In this document: one piece after another, positions 30,086-38,700 of the stretch
Layout of the letters: the number at the start of each line of letters is the position of its first letter
Numbering within the stretch: the first letter of the stretch is position 1
Assembly (NCBI RefSeq): GCF_002751875.1
Contig: NZ_NMZM01000014.1
Coordinates: 1 to 41,736 of the forward strand
Origin: Oceaniglobus indicus
GTDB taxonomy: Bacteria; Pseudomonadota; Alphaproteobacteria; Rhodobacterales; Rhodobacteraceae
Direction: 5' to 3'
DNA: 41,736 nt
Translations under genes and position numbers: made by a program
Notes under the pieces: generated by a model
What the model was told of the DNA's origin: nothing
Databases searched by the model: none
What the model saw: the letters and a program-made list of their open reading frames with translations, nothing else

Positions 30086-31027
30086 ATGGCCCGATCCCGC
30101 ACGCCCAAATTCGATGCCTCAGAGGTCATCACAAACGAAATCATCCGCATCATCGAGCGCGGCGTCCTGCCGTGGCGCAAGCCATGGACCGCAGGTGGCA
30201 GCTCTCGTCCCCTGCGCGTGGGCGGAGAACCCTACCAAGGGGTGAACAACTTCCTGCTGACGATGCGGACCGTGATGGCGGGCCACAGCTCTCCCTTCTG
30301 GATGACGCTGCCGCAAGCCAATGCGTTGGACGCAAAGGTCCGCAAGGGCGAGAAGTCCTCTGTCGTCGTTTATTACGGTCAAAGCCGGAAAGACGCGGGC
30401 GCATATGAGCATGACCGCAGCGACGGGGATGATCACTCCGAGGAAGCCCGTATATTCCGCTTCCAGAAATCCTACCGCGTGTTCAATGCCTGCCAGATCG
30501 AGGGCTTGCCCGACAGCTTCTTTCCGGACCCGGAGCCCGTGCCCGAGCATCCGCCGTCCGAGCCCATCCCGCACATGCAGGCGTTTTTCGATGCCATCGA
30601 CATCACGACCGTCTTTACCGGCACGGAAGCCTACTACCTGCCGCCCGTGGACAAGGTCTACATGCCGTCGATCACCCGGTTCCACGACCCGCGCAATTTC
30701 TACGGGGTCTGGGCCCATGAGCTGGCCCATGCCACGAAAGCCCCGCATCGGCTAAACCGCGATTTCGGGCTCTCGAAGTTTGGCAACACGGCCTATGCCC
30801 GCGAAGAGATCGTCGCCGAACTGACCTCGGTTTTTTTGGGTCAGACACTCGGCTTCACGGCCCATACGCTCGAGATGAATGCCGCCTACCTGCACAACTG
30901 GTTGCGTGTCCTTCGCTCAGATAAGGGCGCGATCTTCCGCCACGCCGCGGACGCGCAACGTGCCTGCGACTATCTGATTGCCAGATCAGAGACGGGCAGG
31001 GCCGGGGAGAACGCTGAGGCCGCTTGA
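30086..31027 (+). CDS. ardC: ArdC-like antirestriction protein (ssDNA-binding plus zincin domain)
   Basis: ArdC proteins have an N-terminal single-strand-DNA-binding domain and a C-terminal metallopeptidase-like domain, and protect incoming plasmid DNA from restriction. Here the first part shows GVLPWRKPW, the YQGVNNFLL loop, QANALDAKVRKGEKS and YRVFNACQIEGLP. The zincin motif is H211-ELAH215 in WAHELAHATKAPHR, followed by a glutamate in YAREEIVAELTS. GAAAGGAGG precedes the ATG. It opens the conserved block ArdC, DUF3768, ParB, strawberry notch, in which a role in early plasmid establishment would make sense. Confidence 0.92.
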   Translation: MARSRTPKFDASEVITNEIIRIIERGVLPWRKPWTAGGSSRPLRVGGEPYQGVNNFLLTMRTVMAGHSSPFWMTLPQANALDAKVRKGEKSSVVVYYGQSRKDAGAYEHDRSDGDDHSEEARIFRFQKSYRVFNACQIEGLPDSFFPDPEPVPEHPPSEPIPHMQAFFDAIDITTVFTGTEAYYLPPVDKVYMPSITRFHDPRNFYGVWAHELAHATKAPHRLNRDFGLSKFGNTAYAREEIVAELTSVFLGQTLGFTAHTLEMNAAYLHNWLRVLRSDKGAIFRHAADAQRACDYLIARSETGRAGENAEAA

Positions 31028-31096
31028 GGGGTGTGCGTCAGCAAGAGTGAAAGAAGGCTTTGGGAAGGGTGTTTCAACTTCTCAAAGGAGAGCCCT

Positions 31097-31486
31097 ATGA
31101 CCATTACTGCACAGCCCCAGCCAGACCGTCCGGATCCGACCGTGATCGCGGTGCAGAACGACGCGTTTCGCAAACTTGCATGCCTTGGGGTGCCGCCCGC
31201 GCAACCCATCCAGGGCCGCATGCATGTCACCCGCTCGCTTATGGAGGCCGGCGATGGCTTCATGGCCGAGGCGGTCAAAGCAACCGGTGAGTTTGCCACG
31301 TTCGAGCCTGAGAATGATCCCGAGGGCTGGCACGATTTCGGGGCGGTCGATATCCGGGGAGAGACCGTGTTCTGGAAGATCGATCTGTATGAAGCAGGCT
31401 CGGATTTCCGCTACGGGGCCGAGACCCCGGACAACCCCGCCACCACCATGCGCGTGCTGACCATCATGCTGGCGCGCGACTGGTAA
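31097..31486 (+). CDS. DUF3768 family protein
   Basis: 129 residues with the family's signature: AVQNDAFRK near the start, FEPENDPEGWHDFGAVDI in the middle, and GETVFWKIDLYE then TTMRVLTIMLARDW at the end. DUF3768 proteins are small, soluble and typical of alphaproteobacterial plasmids; no function is known. AAAGGAG precedes the ATG. It lies between ardC and the large ParB gene and is followed by a run of eleven C and a terminator-like hairpin. Confidence 0.88.
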   Translation: MTITAQPQPDRPDPTVIAVQNDAFRKLACLGVPPAQPIQGRMHVTRSLMEAGDGFMAEAVKATGEFATFEPENDPEGWHDFGAVDIRGETVFWKIDLYEAGSDFRYGAETPDNPATTMRVLTIMLARDW

Positions 31487-31528
31487 AGGGGCAGGGGACG
31501 CCCCCCCCCCCTGACATCTCAGACGATG

Positions 31529-31564
31529 AAGGCCCGCTGCCCCTCAAAAGGCAAAGCGGGCCTT
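31529..31564 (+). terminator. Terminator-like hairpin between the DUF3768 and ParB genes
   Basis: AAGGCCCGCT pairs perfectly with AGCGGGCCTT across a 16-base loop, followed by a weak T-rich stretch (CTGTCGTTTTG). A second small hairpin, ATCCCC/GGGGAT, follows at about 31576-31593. The AGCGGGC(C)TT arm recurs at two other gene borders of this plasmid. Confidence 0.65.
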
Positions 31565-31643
31565 CTGTCGTTTTGATCCCCGAAGCCGGGGATTGGTCGC
31601 GCGCGAGCGCGGGCCGCACCATACCCATCGAAAAGGACATCCT

Positions 31644-33626
31644 ATGACCGCAAGTTTCAAACCCGTCTCCGTCGCTATCGGCGATCTGACCGCCCATCCC
31701 GCCAACGTGCGCAGCAACTCCCCGGAAACCTATGACCCCGAGAACATCGCGCATCTCAAAGCCAGCATCGCCGTTCTGGGCCTGCTCCAGCCGCTCCTGG
31801 TCCAGAAGCTTGACGGCAAATACGCCGTCCTCGCTGGTGGCCGGCGCCATGCCGCGCTGAAGGAGCTGGTCGCTGACAAGGTCGCGAAGGGGTTCACCGC
31901 GAAAACCAAGATCGACTGCCGCCTCGTGCCGGACGATTGCGACGTCACCACGGCACTGTCGCTCGCCGAGAACATCACGCAGGCCCCCATGAATGCGATT
32001 GACGAGTTCGAGGCCTTCGCGCGGATGATGGAGGTCGACGGTCAGACGCCTGAGACCATCGCAAAGACTTTCGGCACGACCGTTGCCGCCGTGAAAGGCC
32101 GGTTGCGCTACGGGCTGATCCACCCCGATATCCGCGCCGCCGCTCGGGCGAAGACGATCACGCTCGACACGATGAAGGCCTTTGCCGAGCACCCGAGCCA
32201 GGAGGTTCAGCGCGAGGTCTACGAGGCGCTCACCAAGGAAGACAGCTATCTGCAGGCCTATACCGTCCGGCAAGCGCTCAAATCTCGCGGCGTGCAGGTC
32301 AGCGACGATATCGGAGCCTTCGTGCGCGCGGACTACGAGGCGCGTGGCGGTGCCGTCGCGGCTGACCTTCTGGAAGAGCATTCCGTGCTCGAGGATGCGG
32401 CGCTGGTCGAGACCATCCTGCTCGAGAAGCTCGGGGTCGCCGCCGAGGAGGTTCGCGCGAAACTGGGCTTTGCCTGGGCGGATGCGATGGTCCGCTACGA
32501 TTACGCGACCATGGCGGACTATGGCCGGGTCTATCCCGGCCCGATCGAGCCGGATGAGGCTGCCCAGAAGCGCATCGATGAGATCACCGCCGAGCTTGAG
32601 CAACTGCAACTCGAGACGGAGAACGAAGAGCTCGATGAGGACGCCTACGCCGTGCTCTGCGACCGAGTGGAGGCTCTGGAAGAGGACGCCCGCGACCTGC
32701 AGGAGGCCTATAGCGCCGAGGATCTCGCCCGTGCAGGCGTGATCGCGTCCTGGTCGGGCGGGCAGGTGACGCTCCATGTGGGCCTCTTGCGCCCGGAGGA
32801 CATCGTGAAAGAAGAGGGCGCGCGCGCCGACTCAGCCAACACGACCGGGGAGGAAGCCCCCGACGCCGGCGAAATCACCTACCCGGCCTCGCTGGCCGAC
32901 GATCTCAAGACCGAGCGGGCCATGGCATTGGGGGCCGCGATGGCGCTGCATCCGGAAGCCACGCTCGATCTGACGCTCTTCAAGCTGGTGAGCGACGTTC
33001 TGGCCAGCGGCATGGCCGTGACGCAGGCGATCAAGATCGATGCCCGCAAGGAATACCGCAGCCATGCCAAGATGGACGAGATCGACGAGACCTCGCTCGA
33101 GCAGGTGGCGGCGGCGCATGATGCGCTTGATCTCTCCTGGCTCGATGACACCCGCGCGCCCGCCGATCAGTTCGCGGCGTTTCGCGCGCTGGAGGCCGGC
33201 GAGAAGGCCAAGCTCGTGGCCTATGCCACGGCCAGCACCACGCAGTCCTGCTTCGCGCGGGACCGCCAGCGCGACAGCCTGATGCATGCGTTCGAGATCG
33301 AGATCATGCCCGACATCCGCGCCCACTGGACGCCGAATGCGGCGCTCTTCAACCGCTTCAAGAAGGCTTGGCTCCTGAAGATCCTCGGCGAGGATCTGGG
33401 ATTGGCCCAGGAGGCGGTGACGCTGGCCTCGTCGAGCAAGAAAGAGATCGTCGCCTTCTGCGACAAGCTCTTCGCCGAGCCCTTCGCCACGCTCACGGAC
33501 GCGCAGCGCGCTGCCGTGGTCGCCTGGTGCCCGCCGATGATGCAGACGGCCGGTGTCGCCTGTGATGAGGCGGAGCCCATCGAGGAATCTCCGGAGCCTG
33601 ACAGCGAGGTCGCGCAAGCGGCCTGA
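31644..33626 (+). CDS. Large ParB/RepB/Spo0J-domain protein
   Basis: A 660-residue protein with an N-terminal ParB nuclease-like fold: VAIGDLTAHPANVRSN, then HLKASIAVLGLLQPLLVQ, YAVLAGGRRHAALKEL, and the LSLAENITQAPMNAIDEFEAF box. A helix-turn-helix region follows (TPETIAKTFGTTVAAVKGRLRYGLI). A coiled middle (IDEITAELEQLQLETENEELDEDA) and a long unknown C-terminal domain follow. It is twice the size of RepB and is not part of the repABC partition set. Such long ParBs accompany DUF3768 and strawberry-notch genes on many alphaproteobacterial plasmids. DNA binding is likely; whether it partitions, regulates or protects DNA is unknown. Confidence 0.88.
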   Translation: MTASFKPVSVAIGDLTAHPANVRSNSPETYDPENIAHLKASIAVLGLLQPLLVQKLDGKYAVLAGGRRHAALKELVADKVAKGFTAKTKIDCRLVPDDCDVTTALSLAENITQAPMNAIDEFEAFARMMEVDGQTPETIAKTFGTTVAAVKGRLRYGLIHPDIRAAARAKTITLDTMKAFAEHPSQEVQREVYEALTKEDSYLQAYTVRQALKSRGVQVSDDIGAFVRADYEARGGAVAADLLEEHSVLEDAALVETILLEKLGVAAEEVRAKLGFAWADAMVRYDYATMADYGRVYPGPIEPDEAAQKRIDEITAELEQLQLETENEELDEDAYAVLCDRVEALEEDARDLQEAYSAEDLARAGVIASWSGGQVTLHVGLLRPEDIVKEEGARADSANTTGEEAPDAGEITYPASLADDLKTERAMALGAAMALHPEATLDLTLFKLVSDVLASGMAVTQAIKIDARKEYRSHAKMDEIDETSLEQVAAAHDALDLSWLDDTRAPADQFAAFRALEAGEKAKLVAYATASTTQSCFARDRQRDSLMHAFEIEIMPDIRAHWTPNAALFNRFKKAWLLKILGEDLGLAQEAVTLASSSKKEIVAFCDKLFAEPFATLTDAQRAAVVAWCPPMMQTAGVACDEAEPIEESPEPDSEVAQAA

Positions 33627-33699
33627 GTCCTCACGCGACCCGCGCGAGGCATTCCCCGCGCGGGTCGACCCCTCCCACACCCAACGGAAAGACATCCCC

Positions 33700-34293
33700 A
33701 TGGCTATTCTCAAGTTCTCTGCCTCCGCTGTTGCGGCGCAAATCGCGCATGCGCGCGCCTGCAAGACCTTCCTGCCCAACTGGAACGGGCCCGTGGACAG
33801 GCCCGCCCTGATCCTCATCGTCGGCAATGGTGTGCATCTGCGCTCGAACGGCATCGATGGCACGACCACCCGTATCGTTACCACCGAGCAGGCCGATCCT
33901 TCCTTCGCCTTCGCCGACGGCATGAACCCGTTTCGGGACACCGACTGGATGGCGCAGCGCCGCATGGCGTTTCGTGATCTGACCGGCCAGTTCTACACCG
34001 ACATCCTGGATGACGTGCAGGTGCTCATCGACCGGGGGCGAGGGGCCATCCGGCTCGCCACCGATGGCCACAGCATCCGCGTCTTCGTGCGCCGGGCCTC
34101 GGATTATCTCATCGGCGGAACCTACGAAGTGCCCTCGGGCCTCGGCGGCACCTTCCGGGTTATCCTCAAGGATGCCTGCGACACCTTCGCGATCGTGCAG
34201 AACTGCGGCAACTGCGAGGACTTCGACGCCATGCAGCCCTATCGCGTGCCGCTCGATGCGCTGATGGAAATCGATGACCGGAGGGTGGCGTGA
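33700..34293 (+). CDS. Plasmid backbone protein, N-terminus DUF3085-like
   Basis: 197 residues. The start MAILKFSASAVAAQIAHARACKTF and the following PALILIVGNGVHLRSNGID resemble DUF3085 proteins, which are small plasmid-borne proteins of unknown function. The middle part (QVLIDRGRGAIRLATDGHSIRVFVRR) and the C-terminal cysteine cluster CGNCEDF look different, so the match is tentative. It sits between the large ParB and a DUF6927-like gene, and its stop overlaps the next start (TGATG), so the two are coupled. Confidence 0.7.
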   Translation: MAILKFSASAVAAQIAHARACKTFLPNWNGPVDRPALILIVGNGVHLRSNGIDGTTTRIVTTEQADPSFAFADGMNPFRDTDWMAQRRMAFRDLTGQFYTDILDDVQVLIDRGRGAIRLATDGHSIRVFVRRASDYLIGGTYEVPSGLGGTFRVILKDACDTFAIVQNCGNCEDFDAMQPYRVPLDALMEIDDRRVA

Positions 34294-34949
34294 TGGGATG
34301 GCTCTTCTACACCGACGGCCGCGTCCAGACCTACGCGGATGAGAAAGCAGAAATCACCCGGCTCTGCACCTCTCATGGCGACACGCGCAAAACCGAACTG
34401 GTCAAGGCCTGCAAGGTCGGCTCAACCTGGTATGCGGCGGCAAAGGTCACCAATCTCGACGGCACCCCTGTCGAAGACACGACCTATGTCACCGATGCGG
34501 ATGGCTCCATCACTTTCGGGGCTGTCTTCCTCACCCGATACGATGACGGCTGCTGGGGCTACAAGGACATGGAGGAAAGTGCTGGCCCGAACGAATCTCG
34601 TGCTCCGCTTGGGCTGATCGAGCTTCTCTCCGACCTGAAAGACCCGGACAGCTACGCCCAGGACTGGCGTCAGCGCTGCCGGAATTGGGCTGCGATCCCG
34701 GACTACGAGGAAGGCGACAAGATCAGGCTCGCCACGCCCGTGACGCTCACCGATGGCAGTACATGCCAGATCGTCACCGCGACGCACTACAGGCGGGGCC
34801 GGCAAAAACGCCGCTGCTACCGCATCGAGGAAACCGGTGGGCTCGTACGCCTGTCGAAGGCCTCGCTTGCGGGCTCGGAGCTGCTCAGCTCCGCAAAAGG
34901 CGAGGCCAGTCCTGTGCTGGCGGAGTTCCTGGCGGGGCAGGGTGGCTGA
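34293..34949 (+). CDS. DUF6927-like plasmid protein
   Basis: 218 residues from the ATG that overlaps the upstream stop codon. Starts GWLFYTDGRVQTYADEKAEIT. Contains CKVGSTWYAAAKV, then FGAVFLTRYDDGCWGYKDMEE, which I associate with DUF6927 proteins of Rhodobacteraceae and Sphingomonadales plasmids. The C-terminal half has WRQRCRNWAAIPDY and a basic stretch RRGRQKRRCYRI. No catalytic motif is evident. Function unknown; the company of ParB and the strawberry-notch helicase is conserved in my experience of this plasmid class. Confidence 0.75.
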   Translation: MGWLFYTDGRVQTYADEKAEITRLCTSHGDTRKTELVKACKVGSTWYAAAKVTNLDGTPVEDTTYVTDADGSITFGAVFLTRYDDGCWGYKDMEESAGPNESRAPLGLIELLSDLKDPDSYAQDWRQRCRNWAAIPDYEEGDKIRLATPVTLTDGSTCQIVTATHYRRGRQKRRCYRIEETGGLVRLSKASLAGSELLSSAKGEASPVLAEFLAGQGG

Positions 34950-34999
34950 GTTTCCCGCTGAGACAACACCACGGGACCACGCGCGCACATACTGCCGAC

Positions 35000-35028
35000 T
35001 TGAATTCGTATCTCAAATGAGATACAAC
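35000..35028 (+). promoter_or_regulatory. RelB/DinJ-type toxin-antitoxin promoter with operator
   Basis: TTGAAT and TACAAC are 17 bp apart, and the palindrome GTATCTCAAATGAGATAC (35008-35025) fills nearly the entire spacer and reaches into the -10. A protein bound there would block RNA polymerase, as expected for autorepression by the ribbon-helix-helix antitoxin. Confidence 0.82.
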
Positions 35029-35053
35029 ACTTCCATCAACTGGAGGACCATCC

Positions 35054-35353
35054 ATGCCTGCCCAAACATCCATGCTTCATGTCCGTGTTGACGATCAGCT
35101 GAAAGCACAGGCTTCGGACGCACTTGCGGGCGTCGGTCTGACGCTCTCCGACGCGGTGCGTATTCTTCTGACCCGCGTGGCCGCAGAAGGCGGCTTGCCT
35201 GCCGGATTGACCGCTGATCCGGATGCCTATGACGCCTGGTTCAGGGCGAAGGTACAGGAAGCGCTGGACGATCCAAGGCCCACAACGCCCCATGCCAAGG
35301 CGATGCAAGACGCCCAGGCATTGATTGACGGGAAGCGCCTTGCCAAATCTTGA
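35054..35353 (+). CDS. Antitoxin, RelB/DinJ family
   Basis: 99 residues. The N-terminal ribbon-helix-helix is clear: a short strand SMLHVRVDDQLKAQASDALAG followed by GLTLSDAVRILLTRVAAEGGLP, the classic RelB/DinJ pattern. The C-terminal region (DAYDAWFRAKVQEALDD, then AMQDAQALIDGKRLAKS) should wrap the toxin. A GGAGGACC leader precedes the ATG. It overlaps the toxin gene by 14 bases, and its promoter carries a palindrome. The pair is inserted in an otherwise continuous series of backbone genes. Confidence 0.92.
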   Translation: MPAQTSMLHVRVDDQLKAQASDALAGVGLTLSDAVRILLTRVAAEGGLPAGLTADPDAYDAWFRAKVQEALDDPRPTTPHAKAMQDAQALIDGKRLAKS

Positions 35354-35615
35354 ATGGAAAGCCACGGCCATAGCCGACTTGCTGGCAATCATTGACTACA
35401 TCTCTGACGACAACCCGGATGCCGCCCAAGTTCTCAAAGACGAGATTGAACACAAGACGTCCCTCCTTCCAGAACGCCCTCAGATGTACCGCGCGGGCCG
35501 TGTGGACGGGACTAGGGAGATGGTTGTTCGGCCGAACTACATCGTGGTTTATGCTGAAAGCCCTGAGATGGTGACCATTTTGCGCGTTCTTCATGCTGCG
35601 CAGCAGTGGCCATGA
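35340..35615 (+). CDS. Toxin, RelE/ParE superfamily
   Basis: 91 residues starting at TTG (LPNLEWKATAIADL), with GGGAAG just upstream inside the antitoxin gene. The order is typical: a first strand LEWKATA, helices ADLLAIIDYISDDNPDAAQVL, then YRAGRVDGTREMVVRPNYIVVYAESPEMVTILRVLHAAQQWP. The final R-V-x-H-x-x-Q-x-W/P box is that of ParE/RelE-like toxins. The C-terminal RVLHAAQQWP is closer to ParE-type (gyrase inhibitor) than to RelE-type mRNA interferases. A perfect terminator follows. Confidence 0.9.
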   Translation: MPNLEWKATAIADLLAIIDYISDDNPDAAQVLKDEIEHKTSLLPERPQMYRAGRVDGTREMVVRPNYIVVYAESPEMVTILRVLHAAQQWP

Positions 35616-35644
35616 TCGGGGTGCAGGCCCCCCGCTAAGAAATT

Positions 35645-35683
35645 GCCCGCTCTACGCCTTCAAAGTGTAGAGCGGGCTTTTTG
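35645..35683 (+). terminator. Rho-independent terminator after the RelE/ParE toxin
   Basis: GCCCGCTCTAC and GTAGAGCGGGC form a perfect 11-bp stem around an 11-base loop, followed directly by TTTTTG. The large methyltransferase-helicase gene begins 39 bases later, so that gene must have a promoter in or after this hairpin or depend on readthrough. Confidence 0.92.
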
Positions 35684-35721
35684 TCCTTTGGAACTCAGCC
35701 CCTGATCCAAAGGAATTTCCC

Positions 35722-38700
35722 ATGTCCAAGCCTCTCTCAACGCTCCCCAATCCTGTTGAATCCGACGCTAACCTCACCTCTGCCCTCGCGCAGATCGGCG
35801 CGGAGGTCGACAACCAGCCCCTGCGCAGTTCAGCGCTCGCGCGTATCATGCGCGAGACGTTCCATGGCAGCGATGCCGGCGGTGCCTGGGACTGGCGCAT
35901 GGCATATGACCTGATGCAGGCCGCGGCTGTTCAGGTGCTGCTGCGTGGGGACGGCGCGGCAGGTGACATCGCCGCTGCAAAGCTGCTTGCCTCGCGGCTC
36001 CTGACGGAAACCCGCCGCTCCGAGCAGCAGATCCGGCTGCAGCAGTTTTCCACGCCGCTGCCATTTGCGGCGCTGGTCTTGCAGGCCACGGCGATCCGCA
36101 AGGGCGAGACCGTTCTGGAGCCCTCGGCGGGCACCGGTGCACTGGCCGCTTTCGCCGCCCGGGCCGGTGCCACGCTTGTGCTCAATGAAATCGACCCCTT
36201 TCGACAGCGCCTCCTGCGCGCGGTTTTCGGCGGCGAGGTGACGGGCCATGACGGCGAGCATATCGACGATCTGCTTCAGTCGCCGGTTCTACCCGACGTC
36301 GTGGTGATGAACCCGCCCTTCGCCTCCTCGGTCGACCGCTCCCGAGACAAGCACATCGCGGCCAAACATCTCGTTGCGGCTGCAAAGCGCCTGGCACCCG
36401 GCGGACGGCTGGTGGCGATCATGCCGCCAGGATTCACGCCCGAACGCGATGCCGCGCATTGGTCCCGCGCCTGCGGCCTCCTGACGCCGCGACTGGCGTT
36501 GACGATGCCGGGGCAGGTCTACCGCAAGCTCGGCACCTCTGTCGAAACCCAGCTGATGGTCTTCGACAAGGTGCAGGAGGACGGCGAGATGATCCGCGTC
36601 CCTGTGCGGGATCTGGATGAAGCCTTGGCATATGTCGATGCCGTGGCCGCAACCCGGACCGAGATGCGCCCCGCCCAAAGGGCTGAAGCGATCCCTCATG
36701 CTCGGCCAACCGTTCCATCATCTGCCCCGCGCAAGACCGCTGCCGGTGTTGTCACCGCCTCCAAGCACCGGGCCAATGTCGTTCGCCCGCTCAGCTTCAC
36801 AAACTTTGATGCTCCGCGCGACAACATGCCGGTCTCGGATATCTATGCGCGCTACCGCCCGCAGCGGATCGAGATCGCGGGCGCACAAGAACATCCCACG
36901 CCGCTCGTCGAGAGCATCGCCATGGCCTCGGTTGCCCCGCCCATGCCCTCAAACACGGGCAGTGATGACTTGCGCCTGCCCGCCCGGTTGATCGAGGAGG
37001 GACATCTCTCCGAGGCGCAGCTCGAGACCATCATCATGGCGCATGATGCCCATGGGCGCGACCTGCCCGGTAGGTTCACCATCGATGACGACCAGCCCAA
37101 GCTGACGCGCGCCGATGATGACCCGGATGCACGGGCCTATCGCCTTGGTTACTTTCTCGGCGACGGCACCGGTTGCGGCAAGGGACGCGAATGCGCAGGG
37201 CTCATCCTTGTCAACTGGCTGGCCGGGCGCAGGAAGGCGATCTGGGTCTCCAAATCCGCCACGCTTATCGAGGACGCGATCCGCGACTGGACCGATCTCG
37301 GCGGCTCGCCTGCCGACATTCAGCCGCTTTCCAAATGGAAACCGGACCAGCCCATCCCGATGGGCGACGGCATCCTCTTCGTCACCTACGCCACGCTGCG
37401 GTCCGCGGGCAAATGCAGCACCACGCGGCTCAGCCAGATTCTCGACTGGATGGGCGCGGGGTTCGACGGCGTGCTGGCCTTCGATGAGGCCCATGCCATG
37501 CAGAACGCGGCCGGGTCCGAGCAGGGCAGGGGGGTCAAACCCTCGCAGCAGGGCCTTGCGGGCCTGCGGCTGCAACTGGCAGCACCCCGCGCCCGCGTCT
37601 TCTACATCTCGGCCACGGGTGCCACGAGCGTGCACAACCTCGCCTATGCCGCGCGGCTGGGGCTCTGGGGGCAGGGCCCCGAATACCCCTTCCCAAGCCG
37701 CGAGAGCTTCGTTTCTGCGATGGAAGCCGGCGGTGTCGCCGCCATGGAGGTGGTTGCCCGCGATCTCAAGACGCTCGGCCTCTACACGGCCCGCGCCCTC
37801 AGTTTCGACGGCGTGGAGTATGACGTGCTCGAACACGCGCTCACCCCTGCCCAGATCGAGATCTACGACGCCTATGCGGGCGCGTTTCGGACGATCCATC
37901 ACAATCTCGAAGCGGCGCTGACAGCGACCGGCGTCAACGACGCCTCTGGCGAGACCAATGCCTCGGCCGCACGCGCCTCGGCCAAGTCCCGCTTCGAGAG
38001 CACGAAGCAGCGTTTCTTCAACCATCTCCTGATGGGCATGAAGGCCCCGACCATCATCCGCGCGATCGAGGATGATCTGGCGGCGGGCAACGCATGCGTC
38101 ATCCAGGTTGTCTCGACAGGCGAGAGCCTGCTGAAACGCCGGCTCGAGACGATGGACCCAGAGGATGAGCTCGTCGAGGGCGCGCTGACGCCGCGCGACT
38201 ATGTTCTTGGCTACCTCGAACAGGCCTTCCCGATCCATGCGCAAAAGCTTGTCGAGATCGACGGCAACATGGTGGCTGAACCCTTGCGCGACGCCAATGG
38301 CGCGCTGGTTGTCTCCCGCGAAGCGCTTGCCCTGCGCGATGCGGCCATGATGGAGTTGATGACGCTGGCGCCGATCCCCTCGGCGCTCGATCAGATCCTC
38401 TGGGCTTTTGGCGACGAGGCCGTGGCCGAAGTGACCGGAAGGTCGATTCGACCTCTGAAGGCGGACGATGGCCACCTCTTCATCGAGAAGCGCGCCGCCA
38501 GCAGCAATTCGTCGGAGACCCAAGCCTTTATGGATGGTGAGAAGGACATCCTGATCTTCTCCGATGCGGGCGGGACGGGCCGATCTTACCATGCGGCGCA
38601 AACGGCGAAGAACCAGAAACGACGCCGGCACTACCTGTTGGAGCCCGGCTGGCGCGCCGATGCGGCCATCCAGGGCCTGGGCCGCACCCATCGCTCGGCC

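Noticed and set aside
31464-33965. Two long minus-strand frames (437 and 377 codons)
   Set aside because: Both are antisense to the ParB gene and have no recognisable domains.
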